Source of the DNA: an uncultured Bacteroidia bacterium
GTDB lineage: Bacteria; Bacteroidota; Bacteroidia; Bacteroidales; CAJPTX01
Length of the DNA: 64,000 bases
Reading direction: 5' to 3'
NCBI GenBank assembly: GCA_947252645.1
Contig: CAMXWF010000013.1
Location: 1 to 64,000 of the forward strand
Below are positions 1 through 8,967 of this stretch, one piece after another. Both the position numbers and the translations under genes were made by a program. How positions within the stretch are numbered: position 1 is the first letter of the stretch; each line of letters starts with the position of its first letter. The notes below the pieces were generated by a model. The model saw only the letters and a program-made list of their open reading frames with translations, did no database searches and was not told the origin of the DNA.

Positions 1-2
1 GG

Positions 3-374
3 AGCGAGCGCAAGGATGCCAGCGTGGCCACCTACATCGACCGGCAGCCCAACGTGAACCTCGCCGGCGCCAAGGATGAAACCAAAACCCTCTACGCCAT
101 CTGGGGAAAGAATAAAGAAACTGCGGTGGAAAGTGCCCTCCTGGCCAAAATGCAATGTCTTCCAAACCCCTTCGAGGCCCTACTGACTTTAACTGGGGTA
201 GATGCAGCCACAAAGGTAGAGGTGTATAACATACTAGGAATCCTGGTATACGCCACAGACCTGCAAAGCACCGAACGAATCGATATACCAAGCAGCGCGT
301 GGGAACACGGCACCTACCTCGTGCGCGTAATAGCGCCAGATGGCGTTAGAGTACTGCGCACCGTGAAGATGTAA
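3..374 (+). CDS. T9SS-secreted protein, C-terminal end only (5' end outside window)
   Basis: The reading frame is already open at the first bases of the window, so this is the 3' end of a longer gene. The first ~35 residues end in LYAIWGKN, which looks like the close of an InlB B-type / Listeria-Bacteroides repeat. The rest is a type A T9SS sorting domain: the NPF motif that opens such domains, a V-x-V-Y-N-x-x-G core strand, then IDIPSSAWEHGTYLVRV and a basic end (LRTVKM). Proteins with this domain cross the outer membrane by the Por system and are usually released or anchored to A-LPS at the surface. The enzymatic part, if any, is not visible. A strong hairpin terminator follows at 395. Confident on the sorting domain; the function of the whole protein is unknown. 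Confidence 0.85.
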   Translation, partial: SERKDASVATYIDRQPNVNLAGAKDETKTLYAIWGKNKETAVESALLAKMQCLPNPFEALLTLTGVDAATKVEVYNILGILVYATDLQSTERIDIPSSAWEHGTYLVRVIAPDGVRVLRTVKM

Positions 375-394
375 TCGTTCAATTTTTAATTCTT

Positions 395-434
395 CGACTC
401 CGGCTTGCCAATTGGCAAGCCGGAGTCGTATTTT
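395..434 (+). terminator. Intrinsic terminator after the T9SS cargo gene
   Basis: A perfect 17+17 bp inverted repeat with no unpaired loop (arms 395-411 and 412-428, core CTTGCCAATTGGCAAG) lies 21 bases after the stop codon and is followed by TATTTT. It separates the T9SS gene from the VIT-domain gene. Confidence 0.8.
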
Positions 435-495
435 GTGGCGCAATTTGCCGGCCCCCCAAACAGTATGGCACACTTCTTGGGCATGGGAGAAATGT

Positions 496-503
496 TACCT
501 TGC
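496..503 (+). promoter_or_regulatory. Possible -7 element of the VIT-domain gene
   Basis: TACCTTGC lies 28 bases before the chosen ATG. It matches the Bacteroidetes -7 consensus TAnnTTTG at four of the six fixed positions. No convincing -33 TTTG at the usual 19-21 spacing was found, so this is weak. Confidence 0.3.
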
Positions 504-531
504 CCCATCGAAAAACGGCTTGACCTACAAC

Positions 532-3444
532 ATGAAAGTAACAACTGGCTCAATTCTCGTGGGCATATTCATGGGTGCCCTGACTGTAGCCGGAGGGGTG
601 TCTTCGGCCCAAGAGCCCAAGACGGATCTGCCCCCCGTGCGGGTTCGCATAGCCGACCAGTCGGGTGTAGCCCCGATTGCCCTGCAGCAGCTCACCGTGA
701 AGGCCGTCATGGTAGGCTCCACCGCCACCACCGCGCTGGAGATGGTGTTCTACAACCCCAACGACCAGGTGCTAGAGGGGACCTTTGAGCTACCCCTGGC
801 CGCCGGTTGGGCCGTCACGGCCATGAGCCTGGACATCGATGGGCAGCTCCGCCCGGCCGTCACGGTGCCTAAAGCCGTGGGGCGCCAGGCCTTCGAGGCG
901 GTGGTGCGCCGCGGGGTAGACCCCGCGCTGGGCGAAATGGTGACGGGCAATCTCTTCAAGCTCCGCATCTACCCCTTCGCGCCCAGAGGCACGCGACATC
1001 TGGTGCTCCAATTGGCCCACCAGCTCCCCAGGAACAACGGACTCGACCTCTACACGTTCCCCTACCACTTCGAGGAAACCATCAAGGAGTTCAAACTCTC
1101 CGTGCGCGCCCTCGAGCGGCCAGAGAAGCCCGTGGAAATCCAAGGGCTGCGCGGGGTACAACTCCTACCCGCCCGCCACGAACTCACCACAGACTATGTG
1201 GCGCACAACATCCAGCTCAAAGAAACACTACGCATAGCGCTGCCGGTCGCGCCCACGCAGGAGCACATGCTACAGGTCAAATTGGGCAATAGCTACTTCT
1301 ACGCGGCCACCGTGATCCCCCCCGCTGCCCCCGCAGAGGCCACCCGACCCCACAACCTGCTCCTGCTCTGGGACGCCTCACTCTCCCAAGGGAAAGACGA
1401 TCCCGCCAAGGCCCGCGCATTCATGCGCAGCTACCTCCAGTGGATGGGGTACGGGAAGGTCACCCTCTACGTATTCTCCAATCGCCCCCAGCCCCCAATA
1501 GAATTCATAGTCCAGGGGGGCGAGAGCATCCTGCTGGATAAATATCTCGAGGGCATAGACTACGATGGGGCCACCGATTACTCCAACCTGCCGCTGCCGT
1601 GGAGCAATGTAAAGGCCGATGCCATGGTGCTGGTGTCCAACGGCATCCCCACCGCCCCCGGGAAGGCCCAGCAGCTCCGCCCCATCGTGCCGCTCACCAC
1701 GGTGAGCTACACCCAAGTGCGCAATAGCGATTTCCTGCAAGGCCTGGCCACAGACTCTAAAGGACAGTATATAGACCTAGCCGAGTGCACGGTGTCTGAA
1801 GCCATGGAGCAGGTGCAGCGCGGCACCACCATGGTGAACGCCTGGGGGCCCACAGGTCAGGAACGCCCCTGGCCTCTCCAAGTCACACCCGGCAAGCCCA
1901 CCGTGGTCTACGGCCGCAGCGCGCAGCCCCTGAAGGAGGTCAAGGTGCAAGGCACCAATCCGGGCGGCCACTGGGAAAAGACGGTGCGCCCTGACCAGCA
2001 ATGGGACGACACCCTAGTGGGCGCAATGGTGGCGCGAGCCTACTACCTACAGCAAATCGCCGGGCTACGCGCGCAAGGCCAAGACGAGCAGGCTGAGCAA
2101 CTCGCCCGCAGCCAAAGCATCCCCACCCAGAAGACCTCCCTCATTGTGCTGGAGCAGGTGGCAGACTACGCCAAGTACGGCATCACGCCGCCCCCAGCAC
2201 TCCTGCCCGAATACGAGGCCCTGCGCAAGCAGCAGCAGGTCGAGCGCGACTCAGCGCAAAGTAGGCACATGGCGCAGCTGATAGCCTCCGCCGAGGAGCA
2301 GCGCCAGTGGTGGCGAGGCGAGGTGACCCCACCCACGGAGCGCAACCACCCGGGGCCTGGATGGCTGCGCCCCCGCGGTCGGCAACCGCAACGCACCCTC
2401 AACAAACTCGAAGGTGCCCTCGAAGGTGCCGTCGAAGGTGTCATCGTAAGGGGCGTGGGCCTGACGGCTGCCGACACAGAGTCTGAAGTAACCGCGGAGC
2501 CCGCCGGACAGGGGAGCAACGAGTCGCCCCGCAGCACTATTGCCATCAACGCCTGGGACCCCCAGTCCCCCTACCTCAAGGTGCTAGAGTACGCCCGGAA
2601 GCAAGACCAGGTGGCCACCTACCGCAAGCTCAAGCAGGAGTATGGCGATGTGCCATCGTTTTACCTCGATGCCGCCCAATTTTTCTTCGCGCAGCAGACC
2701 CCCGAGCTCGCCCTGCGGATTGCCAGTAACCTGCTGGAGCTGCAGTACAACGCCCCGGAACTCCTCAGCGCCCTAGCCCAACTCTACGAGGAGCAGGGCC
2801 TGCTCGCAGAGGCCGAAGCCATCTACCGGCAGCTCTGCGAGCTGATGCCCTATGCACCACAGCCCTTCCGCAATCTGGCCCTAGTGCTCGCGCGGCAAGG
2901 CAAGGACCAAGAAGCCCTTGAACTGCTCTACCAGGTGGCCACCAGCGTGTGGGAAGAGCGCTTCCGCGGCATCGACCTGATTGCGCTGAATGAACTCAAC
3001 GCCCTGCTCGACCAGCCCCGTAAGAACCCACTAAAAAGCGACTTCCTCGACAAGCGCCTACGCTGGCAGCAGCCCGTGGAGCTGCGCATCGTGCTCACGT
3101 GGAGCAACAACGACACCGATGTAGACCTCCACGTCTTCACCCCCGATGGGGAGGAGTGCTACTACGGACACCGCCTCACCAAGCAGCTCGGAAAGCTCTC
3201 CAACGACATCACCCTAGGCTATGGCCCCGAGGAATTCATGCAGCGCCACGGACAACCCGGAACCTACACCGTCAAGGCCAGGCTCTTTGCCGACCACACC
3301 CAAAAAGCCCTCGCCCCCCAGTACGTCACCGCCCACTGCTACCTCCACTACGGCACACCCCAACAAGTAGAAAAGGTACTCCGCTTCCGACTCGAACACG
3401 TCAAGGATATGGTAACCATCGGGACTATCGACTTCCAACCCTAG
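532..3444 (+). CDS. Secreted VIT / von Willebrand A / TPR / DUF2135 protein
   Basis: The 970-residue product starts at 532 because this ATG gives a clean signal peptide (MKVTTGSILVGIF...SSAQ); the frame is open further upstream but runs through the terminator. Domains in order: a VIT domain (about 30-190), as in inter-alpha-trypsin heavy chains; a vWA-like domain whose MIDAS reads DASLS (Asp281) and has the Thr near 348, although the third MIDAS position is VSNG rather than an Asp; a central 12-bp tandem repeat giving LEGALEGAVEGV; TPR-like helices at about 705-805; and a C-terminal DUF2135 (YfaP-type) domain starting near 850 with the W-x-N-x-D-T-D-V-D-L-H signature. VIT/vWA proteins usually mediate protein contacts in the envelope. 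No enzyme motif is seen. It appears monocistronic. The domain calls are firm; the biological role is unknown. Confidence 0.85.
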   Translation: MKVTTGSILVGIFMGALTVAGGVSSAQEPKTDLPPVRVRIADQSGVAPIALQQLTVKAVMVGSTATTALEMVFYNPNDQVLEGTFELPLAAGWAVTAMSLDIDGQLRPAVTVPKAVGRQAFEAVVRRGVDPALGEMVTGNLFKLRIYPFAPRGTRHLVLQLAHQLPRNNGLDLYTFPYHFEETIKEFKLSVRALERPEKPVEIQGLRGVQLLPARHELTTDYVAHNIQLKETLRIALPVAPTQEHMLQVKLGNSYFYAATVIPPAAPAEATRPHNLLLLWDASLSQGKDDPAKARAFMRSYLQWMGYGKVTLYVFSNRPQPPIEFIVQGGESILLDKYLEGIDYDGATDYSNLPLPWSNVKADAMVLVSNGIPTAPGKAQQLRPIVPLTTVSYTQVRNSDFLQGLATDSKGQYIDLAECTVSEAMEQVQRGTTMVNAWGPTGQERPWPLQVTPGKPTVVYGRSAQPLKEVKVQGTNPGGHWEKTVRPDQQWDDTLVGAMVARAYYLQQIAGLRAQGQDEQAEQLARSQSIPTQKTSLIVLEQVADYAKYGITPPPALLPEYEALRKQQQVERDSAQSRHMAQLIASAEEQRQWWRGEVTPPTERNHPGPGWLRPRGRQPQRTLNKLEGALEGAVEGVIVRGVGLTAADTESEVTAEPAGQGSNESPRSTIAINAWDPQSPYLKVLEYARKQDQVATYRKLKQEYGDVPSFYLDAAQFFFAQQTPELALRIASNLLELQYNAPELLSALAQLYEEQGLLAEAEAIYRQLCELMPYAPQPFRNLALVLARQGKDQEALELLYQVATSVWEERFRGIDLIALNELNALLDQPRKNPLKSDFLDKRLRWQQPVELRIVLTWSNNDTDVDLHVFTPDGEECYYGHRLTKQLGKLSNDITLGYGPEEFMQRHGQPGTYTVKARLFADHTQKALAPQYVTAHCYLHYGTPQQVEKVLRFRLEHVKDMVTIGTIDFQP
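2407..2442 (+). repeat. 12-bp tandem repeat, three copies, within the VIT gene
   Basis: CTCGAAGGTGCC occurs twice exactly and a third time with two changes (GTCGAAGGTGTC). It is in frame and encodes L/V-E-G-A/V steps, so copy-number change would keep the frame. Confidence 0.75.
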
Positions 3445-4218
3445 CCGGGCGGCACGCAACCAGCCGCGCTAAACCGACAACCCGATGACCAGAAAACTTC
3501 ACGGTGAGGGGCTAGGAGTAGGCCGAATCGGCTGCACCACCAACCGACCATGTAGACTCTCCCAGGGGCATCGCAACCGCCCCCGATGCCTCCATGCGAG
3601 GGCAAAAACGCCACCCCGGCACGGAAAACTGAGCTGTTCTTAAAGAGTAATGGCTGATTATTTGATAGAACTAAAGACATCGTAATTGCCTATTGCTCGA
3701 GCATTTACGATGGTCCTTACTAATTTGATGCGCTCTGTTAATCGTTCGCCCATTTCGCGTCAACCGCGGGACTCCAAGGGTCTTGGCTCTTTAACTCTGA
3801 GGCAATAGTCGGTTGATGCAAAGTGCATCAAGTCCGTACCAACTCCGCTTGTAATGCGCTCACAAGCGGAGTTGGTACGGAGCTGGTACGGAGTGGATAC
3901 GCCCCCCACTTGGTTTACCCTGAAAGCCAAGGGATACGCGCCCTACCCCCTACGCCCCAGGAGGCGGGGACACCATAGGGGAATGCCCTGCGTATAGCCC
4001 CGCGACCATGTCTGCGCTAGGGCAGCCTGAGTCCAGGTACCCGCAATGGGCTCGGCATCGATGCAGGCGCCAGGAGCACGGCTCGTCCCCCAAGTCTTGC
4101 GCTATGGGTGCCTGGGTGGTGTGATGGCCGTCTCCTGCGTGCGTCACCATGCAAAAAGGCACACATGGAGAACATCCAGGTATGCCGTGGGACGCGTTGC
4201 TTCCCTCTGTAAGGGAAA
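3445..4218. other. Gene-free stretch of about 770 bases
   Basis: No reading frame here looks like a real gene on either strand. It holds a patch at about 3640-3800 that is visibly richer in A+T than its surroundings, a small inverted repeat (TTGATGCA/TGCATCAA, 3813-3831) and the large hairpin element at 3834. The patch may be a remnant of something acquired, but no transposase motif could be recognised. Confidence 0.5.
3834..3896. repeat. Conserved hairpin plus GGTACGGAG direct repeats, copy 1
   Basis: Two 19-bp arms (3834-3852 and 3862-3880, beginning CCGTACCAACTCCGC) pair perfectly around a 9-base loop. The right arm runs into GGTACGGAG, which is repeated 11 bases later. The same layout occurs at 50818, where a base pair within the stem differs on both arms so that pairing is kept. 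No T-run follows on the plus strand, so it is not a simple terminator. Confidence 0.7.
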
Positions 4219-4647
4219 CTAGCGGTTCTGCTGCTTGAGGAGGTCACGGATCTCCGAGAGCAGCTCTTGGTCTTTCGTGGGGGCAGGCGGCGTGGCCGGG
4301 GCGGCCTCTTCCTGCTTTTTGAACAGCCTATTCATGGCCCTAATCATCAAGAAGATCACCACGGCAATGATGAGGAAGTCGACCACGTTTTGGATGAAGT
4401 TCCCGTAGTTGAACATGACGGCAGGCTCTACCACTTGGCCTTCGGCGTCGAGCACCGCCGCCTTGAGCTGGACTGCGAGGTCTTTGAAGTTCGCCCCGCC
4501 GAGCAGGAGCCCGATGGGTGGCATAATGACATCGGAGACCAAAGAGCTGACGATCTTTCCAAAAGCGCCTCCGATAATGACACCGACTGCCATGTCGACC
4601 ACATTGCCCCGCAGCGCGAAAGCCTTGAAATCCTTCAGAAAGCCCAT
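4219..4647 (-). CDS. mscL: Large-conductance mechanosensitive channel MscL
   Basis: The 142-residue product has the MscL hallmarks: an amphipathic N-terminus ([20 protein letters not shown]), the pore-lining first membrane helix [18 protein letters not shown], a periplasmic loop, a second membrane helix (about 85-105) and a C-terminal cytoplasmic helix ([10 protein letters not shown]). Length matches the family. The homopentamer opens under membrane tension and releases solutes during osmotic downshock. It is the last gene of the minus-strand block but has its own -7 element at 4721, 90 bases after the MBOAT stop, so it is probably transcribed independently as well. Confidence 0.97.
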   Translation of the reverse strand: MGFLKDFKAFALRGNVVDMAVGVIIGGAFGKIVSSLVSDVIMPPIGLLLGGANFKDLAVQLKAAVLDAEGQVVEPAVMFNYGNFIQNVVDFLIIAVVIFLMIRAMNRLFKKQEEAAPATPPAPTKDQELLSEIRDLLKQQNR

Positions 4648-4720
4648 TGCGTTATAAAATTTGATTGATAATGCTCAGCACCCAAGCCTGCCGCTCCGCC
4701 CCGAGGAGAGCAGGGGAACG

Positions 4721-4728
4721 CAAAGGTA
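4721..4728 (-). promoter_or_regulatory. -7 promoter element (TAnnTTTG) of mscL
   Basis: On the minus strand TACCTTTG lies about 74 bases before the mscL ATG, giving a leader of roughly 65-70 bases. It is a full match to the Bacteroidetes -7 consensus. No clear -33 TTTG is present. Confidence 0.55.
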
Positions 4729-4737
4729 GCCAAAAGG

Positions 4738-6189
4738 TTAAAAATCGAAATAGATAAACGGCTGCAGCGCGGCCCCTTGCACGGCCAAGAGCAGCGCGGT
4801 GACGAGGAGGGCCACGGCCATCTTACTCCACGTAGGCATCCCGATGAATAGGCCCCGGGTGCGCTCGAGCCAGCGAACAGGCAACCAATGCAGCGTATAG
4901 CCCAGCACCATGAGCAGGACAACGTTCCTGTAGCCCTGGAAGGCCTGCACGAGATGCTGCGGGCGGAAGGCCGTGCAGATCTGCTGCAAGACGTCGGTGG
5001 CCTGCCCGAAGGTTTGCGCCCGGAAGAAGACCCAGAGGATACAGACGACATGGAAGGTCAACAGGGCGCGGAGAGCGACTAGGATTCGATATTTCTTCCA
5101 GGCAGGGATCATCTTGTCGATAGCCTTGCTGAGGATGAGCCCCACGCCGTGCATGGTGCCCCAAAAGACAAACGTCCAGTTGGCGCCATGCCAGAGACCC
5201 CCGAGAACCATGGTAGCCATTAAGGCCCCAGCCATGACCCACCAGCCGTGCCAACTGCCGCCCAGGGGAATGTAGAGGTAATCGCGCAGCCAGGTGGAGA
5301 GCGAGATGTGCCAGCGGCGCCAGAACTCGGTCAGGCGAACGCTACGGTACGGGAGGTTGAAGTTGGCACTCAGGCGGAACCCCAAGAGTAGGGCCACGCC
5401 GATAGCCACATCGGTGTAGCCCGAGAAGTCGCAGTAGATCTGGAGGGCATAGCCGTACATGGCCAGCAGGTTCTCCACTCCGCTGTACGCCGTGGGGTTG
5501 GCAAAGACCCGATCCACCAGGTTGAGCGCCACGTAGTCAGCTAGGATGATTTTCTTGAGTAGGCCGGTGAGGATGAGGAACAGCGCGTGGCCGCGCTCAC
5601 GTTGCGAGACTTGGTAGGGGACAAAGAGCTGGGGGAGGAACTCCGTGGCGCGCACGATGGGGCCGGCCACCAGGGAGGGGAAGAAGGCCAGGTAGAGAGC
5701 GAAGTCGGCGGCGCGCCGTAGGGGCTGGAGCTGCTGGCGATAGACATCGACCACATAGCTAATGGCTTGGAAGGTGTAGAAGCTTATGCCCACGGGAAGG
5801 ACTACTTTCCAGAGGGAGAAGCCTGCGGGCGTGGGCACCGGTCCGGGCGCAGCCAGGCCCAAGAAGAGCTTGAGCTGCAGGAAGCTCTCCGAGAAAAAGC
5901 CCGCATACTTGAAGTAGGCCAGCAAGGCTAAGTTGAGCGTGAGTGCCAGGGCCAGAAGGGCTTTTCTAGCGGCATGGCCTGCCTGGCGAGCCATGGCCCG
6001 CGCCAGCCAGAAGTTGAGCAGGGAGGAGACGATGATAAGCAGGAAAAACCAGCCGCAAGATTTGTAGTAGAAGAAGAGGCTTGCGAGCAGGAGGAATGCA
6101 TTGCGCACTCGGATCTGCTTACGGAGTCCCCAAAGGCCGAGCAGGACCACGAGGAGGAAGCCCCAGAAGTCCAATTGGGTAAAGATCAT
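4738..6189 (-). CDS. MBOAT family membrane O-acyltransferase (AlgI/PatA-like)
   Basis: A polytopic membrane protein of 483 residues. The start at 6189 is chosen because MIFTQLDFWGFLL matches the usual beginning of AlgI-type MBOATs; an upstream ATG at 6243 would add 18 residues and sits only 11 bases after the preceding gene. Family signatures are the RLTEFWRRWHISLSTWLRDY block and GGLWHGANWTFVFWG, whose His (about 334) is the conserved catalytic histidine. Such proteins pass acyl groups, usually acetyl, across the membrane to a periplasmic transferase acting on polysaccharide or peptidoglycan. It directly follows two SGNH-fold proteins, the usual partners (compare PatA/PatB and AlgI/AlgX/AlgJ), which supports an O-acylation unit. 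The acceptor is not shown by the sequence. Confidence 0.9.
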   Translation of the reverse strand: MIFTQLDFWGFLLVVLLGLWGLRKQIRVRNAFLLLASLFFYYKSCGWFFLLIIVSSLLNFWLARAMARQAGHAARKALLALALTLNLALLAYFKYAGFFSESFLQLKLFLGLAAPGPVPTPAGFSLWKVVLPVGISFYTFQAISYVVDVYRQQLQPLRRAADFALYLAFFPSLVAGPIVRATEFLPQLFVPYQVSQRERGHALFLILTGLLKKIILADYVALNLVDRVFANPTAYSGVENLLAMYGYALQIYCDFSGYTDVAIGVALLLGFRLSANFNLPYRSVRLTEFWRRWHISLSTWLRDYLYIPLGGSWHGWWVMAGALMATMVLGGLWHGANWTFVFWGTMHGVGLILSKAIDKMIPAWKKYRILVALRALLTFHVVCILWVFFRAQTFGQATDVLQQICTAFRPQHLVQAFQGYRNVVLLMVLGYTLHWLPVRWLERTRGLFIGMPTWSKMAVALLVTALLLAVQGAALQPFIYFDF

Positions 6190-6254
6190 AGGGGCCTCGT
6201 GGTGGAACTGGAAGAAACCGGCAAGATGCTGGAGAGCATTCATAGAGGTAGCAG

Positions 6255-7469
6255 CTATAGTTTAGATAGCTGGAGCATACGGAAGAGCGCAACCGCGAGT
6301 AGGCGCCCTTGTATGCCATAGCCCTGGGGTGAGAAGTGGAGGCCATCGCGTGCGGTGAGGCCTTGGTTGAGCCAGCTGTGCATGCTGCCATGACCGCCCA
6401 TGATGCGATTGAGATCCCAGAGCGCGGCGCCCGTTTCTACGGCCAGATTACGCAGGACCTCGGCGGCCACATCGACTCTGGGGTTGGTGTCGCCACTGCG
6501 GAGTAGGTGGTCGGGCGGCGTAGTCAGGATAATCAAGGTGTTAGGGGCGCCAGCGTGGATAAGCCCGAGCAGGGTGCGGATGGAGTCGGCAAAGCGTGTG
6601 GGGTCGAACTGGGTGTTGTAGGCGTCGTTAGTGCCTAGAGAGAGGAGAACGATATTGGGTTTGAGCAGCGCGATGTCACGCGGGAGGGCTACGTTGCGCA
6701 GGTGACTGGTGGCGTCGGCGCCGTTGAGGCCTGCGGCGTGGATGACCATTGGCATTGCATCGCGCTCCAGGGAGAAGCCCAGGAGATTGAGGCCTTCTTT
6801 GGGGAAGGCCTCGGGCTGGAAGGAGAGGGTAAGCGTGGTGCAGGCAGAGTCGAAGGCGAAGACGGCGCGGCCGCGTTGGCAATCGATGGAATCGGGTGGC
6901 AATCCATTGATCCTGGGCGCAAAGTCTGCGCTGGTAGGCGTGAAGAAGAGCGAGATGCGGTTTGGGAGGGCCGTGAAGCCCTGCTCAGGGTGGAGCTTGA
7001 GCTTGATGGTGGCGGCGGGCCGCCAGGTCATGGCGGATAGGCCGGCCACGCCGTAGTCTCCGGGGTGGTGGTCACGGGTGGAGAGGTAGGCCTGCCAGCC
7101 CCCTTCGGCGCGACTGGAGAAGTCAGGCGGCTCGTTACTGCCATACATGCGGAAGGGGAAGGTGTAGCCTCTTGGTATGGGGGGAAGGCCTAGGAGCTTA
7201 GGCAACAGACGCCGCAAGGCCCTAACGCCGAACTCGGCCTGGATATGCGAGTCGCCGATCTGTAGTATGCGCCAGGATTGCTGGCGTCGAAGCATGCCGA
7301 GCGCCCAAGGCTGCAGGTTTTCTATGGTGTTGTCGGGCCAGGCGATAGCCAGGGAGTCCAAGGCTTCAGGGGAGGAGTCTGGAGGTAGCTGCTGGGCTGT
7401 GAGGGGTGGGATGTCCATGGTTAGGCAGCAGAGCAGAAGCAGCAGGACATAGGGTCGACGCTTGGCCAT
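6255..7469 (-). CDS. Secreted SGNH/GDSL-family esterase or acyltransferase (first of two)
   Basis: The 404-residue product starts at 7469, where MAKRRPYVLLLLLCCL forms a signal peptide. SGNH blocks are visible: block I LQIGDSH with the nucleophile Ser74, block III SLGTND with the Asn, and block V DGLHFSPQGY with the catalytic Asp and His. The central region contains an inserted beta-rich part, as in PatB-type transferases and Bacteroidetes GDSL proteins. It lies 7 bases after the second SGNH gene and just before the MBOAT gene. The likely role is periplasmic transfer or removal of O-acyl groups on a glycan; whether it is a transferase or an esterase cannot be told from the sequence. Confidence 0.82.
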   Translation of the reverse strand: MAKRRPYVLLLLLCCLTMDIPPLTAQQLPPDSSPEALDSLAIAWPDNTIENLQPWALGMLRRQQSWRILQIGDSHIQAEFGVRALRRLLPKLLGLPPIPRGYTFPFRMYGSNEPPDFSSRAEGGWQAYLSTRDHHPGDYGVAGLSAMTWRPAATIKLKLHPEQGFTALPNRISLFFTPTSADFAPRINGLPPDSIDCQRGRAVFAFDSACTTLTLSFQPEAFPKEGLNLLGFSLERDAMPMVIHAAGLNGADATSHLRNVALPRDIALLKPNIVLLSLGTNDAYNTQFDPTRFADSIRTLLGLIHAGAPNTLIILTTPPDHLLRSGDTNPRVDVAAEVLRNLAVETGAALWDLNRIMGGHGSMHSWLNQGLTARDGLHFSPQGYGIQGRLLAVALFRMLQLSKL

Positions 7470-7476
7470 GGGCGGA

Positions 7477-8952
7477 TTATTGGTGGCTGGGGAGAGCCTG
7501 TCGATAGGCCTGCATGAGGGCAGCATAGAACATTTCGGCCATATAGCGTGCCCCGCGGGGGGTAAAGTGGACATAGTCTGGGGTGGCCAGGGGTGGGTTG
7601 GCCTGCACCCAGGCGACGATGGAGTTTTGGCCGCCCATGGCCTGGCGGGAGTCCCAGAAGATGGCGCTGGCCGCTTGCGCGGCTTGGCGCTCTGCCTGCG
7701 AGACCATTTCCATGTTGGGATAAGAACGGAAGTGCGTACCGACCTTCTCGGCCATATCGGAGGTGCCCAGCACGAGCAGCACGGCTTCGGGCATGAGTCG
7801 CTGGAGGTAGCGGAGCTGCTTGGTGAGTAGGGCTTGGTAGTAGTCGTAGTTGTCGAGTTTTCCGGGGACCACGTTGGCGCCGAACTGGAGCAGCACCAGG
7901 GAGGGGCGCAGTGCCTGGAGCATCTGGGGGAGGAGTTCGGGCCCCATGGCCATGAAGTCTGTGCCGCTACTGCCCCTCAGGGGGATGTTGTCGAGCAATA
8001 CCCCGGGGCCATTTTCGAGGGAGAGGCCATAGAGGAGGGCACAGCCGGAGCTCTTGAAGTCTACTCGGAAGGTGTCGATGGGGTGTTTGACGTTGAAGGC
8101 GAAGGTGGTTAGGGTCGGGTCGCTGGGGAAGAGGCCCTGATAGAGCAGGGAGTCGCCGGCGGAGGCCAGGACCTGGAGGTCGCCGCGCTCGACGCGGGCA
8201 AAGAACCGGGCCTTGGAGAACTGCATGGCCCTGCCGGCCCTCCAGCGACGTGAGAGCGTGAGAAGGGCCTGGCAGGAGGCGGTGTCGGGCGTTTGGTGCT
8301 GCTGGCCGAGGATGCTGACATGGCCGAGGATGCCGTATTGTAGGTCTTTTTCCCGCTTAGTGGCGGGCATCATGTGGAGGGTTGTCCAGCCGAGGCTCTG
8401 CTCATATTTGAGCCCGTAGGGTGGGTAGACTTGGGGGTCGAGGCCGACTAGGCCCACTCCAGCACCGCCGAACTCGCGCTGGAGCCTAGTGCGGAGGAAG
8501 GAACTTATGCGGTCGCCCTCGATCTGGGAGTCGCCAAAGTGGAGGATGCGTAGGGTGTGGCCTTGAGCTTTGGCGTTGGCGAGCCGGTGGAAGAATTGCA
8601 GGAGTTTCGCCTCAGCTTGACCTGGTATCTCTAGTGGGATGAGGGGTATACCGTCGGGGATGGTGGGCACGAGGTTGGCCAGGGAGTCGGCCCGTAGGCT
8701 ATCGTAGTTAACGCTTTCTTGGGCGTCGAGGAGCGCGGCTAGACTGTCTAGTTGGTGGAGCGCCAGCTGCTGTTGCTGGTCGAGCTGGGGCGCGGGGTCG
8801 AGTTGCTGCGCAGTGGGCCTAAAGCCCGGGAGCGCTTGCAGGGTAGGCCAGAAGTCGAGCTGTTGGCCTTTTGCCCGCAGGGTATCGGCGAGCCAGGTGA
8901 GGCCGTAGAGGAGGAGCAGGAAGGTGGTTAGGAAGGCGACAGTACGTTTCAT
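7477..8952 (-). CDS. Membrane-anchored SGNH/GDSL-family protein (second of two)
   Basis: A 491-residue protein with an N-terminal hydrophobic anchor (VAFLTTFLLLLYGLTWLA) and a large periplasmic part. SGNH blocks are RILHFGDSQIEGDR (nucleophile Ser), LQFGAN (Asn) and DYVHFTPRG (Asp/His), so the catalytic set is complete. It is a distant paralogue of the next gene. It starts 15 bases after mltD and ends 7 bases before the first SGNH gene, so all three are probably co-transcribed. With the MBOAT protein it suggests a two-SGNH acylation module. Confidence 0.82.
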   Translation of the reverse strand: MKRTVAFLTTFLLLLYGLTWLADTLRAKGQQLDFWPTLQALPGFRPTAQQLDPAPQLDQQQQLALHQLDSLAALLDAQESVNYDSLRADSLANLVPTIPDGIPLIPLEIPGQAEAKLLQFFHRLANAKAQGHTLRILHFGDSQIEGDRISSFLRTRLQREFGGAGVGLVGLDPQVYPPYGLKYEQSLGWTTLHMMPATKREKDLQYGILGHVSILGQQHQTPDTASCQALLTLSRRWRAGRAMQFSKARFFARVERGDLQVLASAGDSLLYQGLFPSDPTLTTFAFNVKHPIDTFRVDFKSSGCALLYGLSLENGPGVLLDNIPLRGSSGTDFMAMGPELLPQMLQALRPSLVLLQFGANVVPGKLDNYDYYQALLTKQLRYLQRLMPEAVLLVLGTSDMAEKVGTHFRSYPNMEMVSQAERQAAQAASAIFWDSRQAMGGQNSIVAWVQANPPLATPDYVHFTPRGARYMAEMFYAALMQAYRQALPSHQ

Positions 8953-8967
8953 GGGAGGGGAGTAGGG

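Noticed and set aside
412..531. 40-codon extension of the VIT protein
   Set aside because: It overlaps the terminator at 395-434, and the signal peptide starts at 532.
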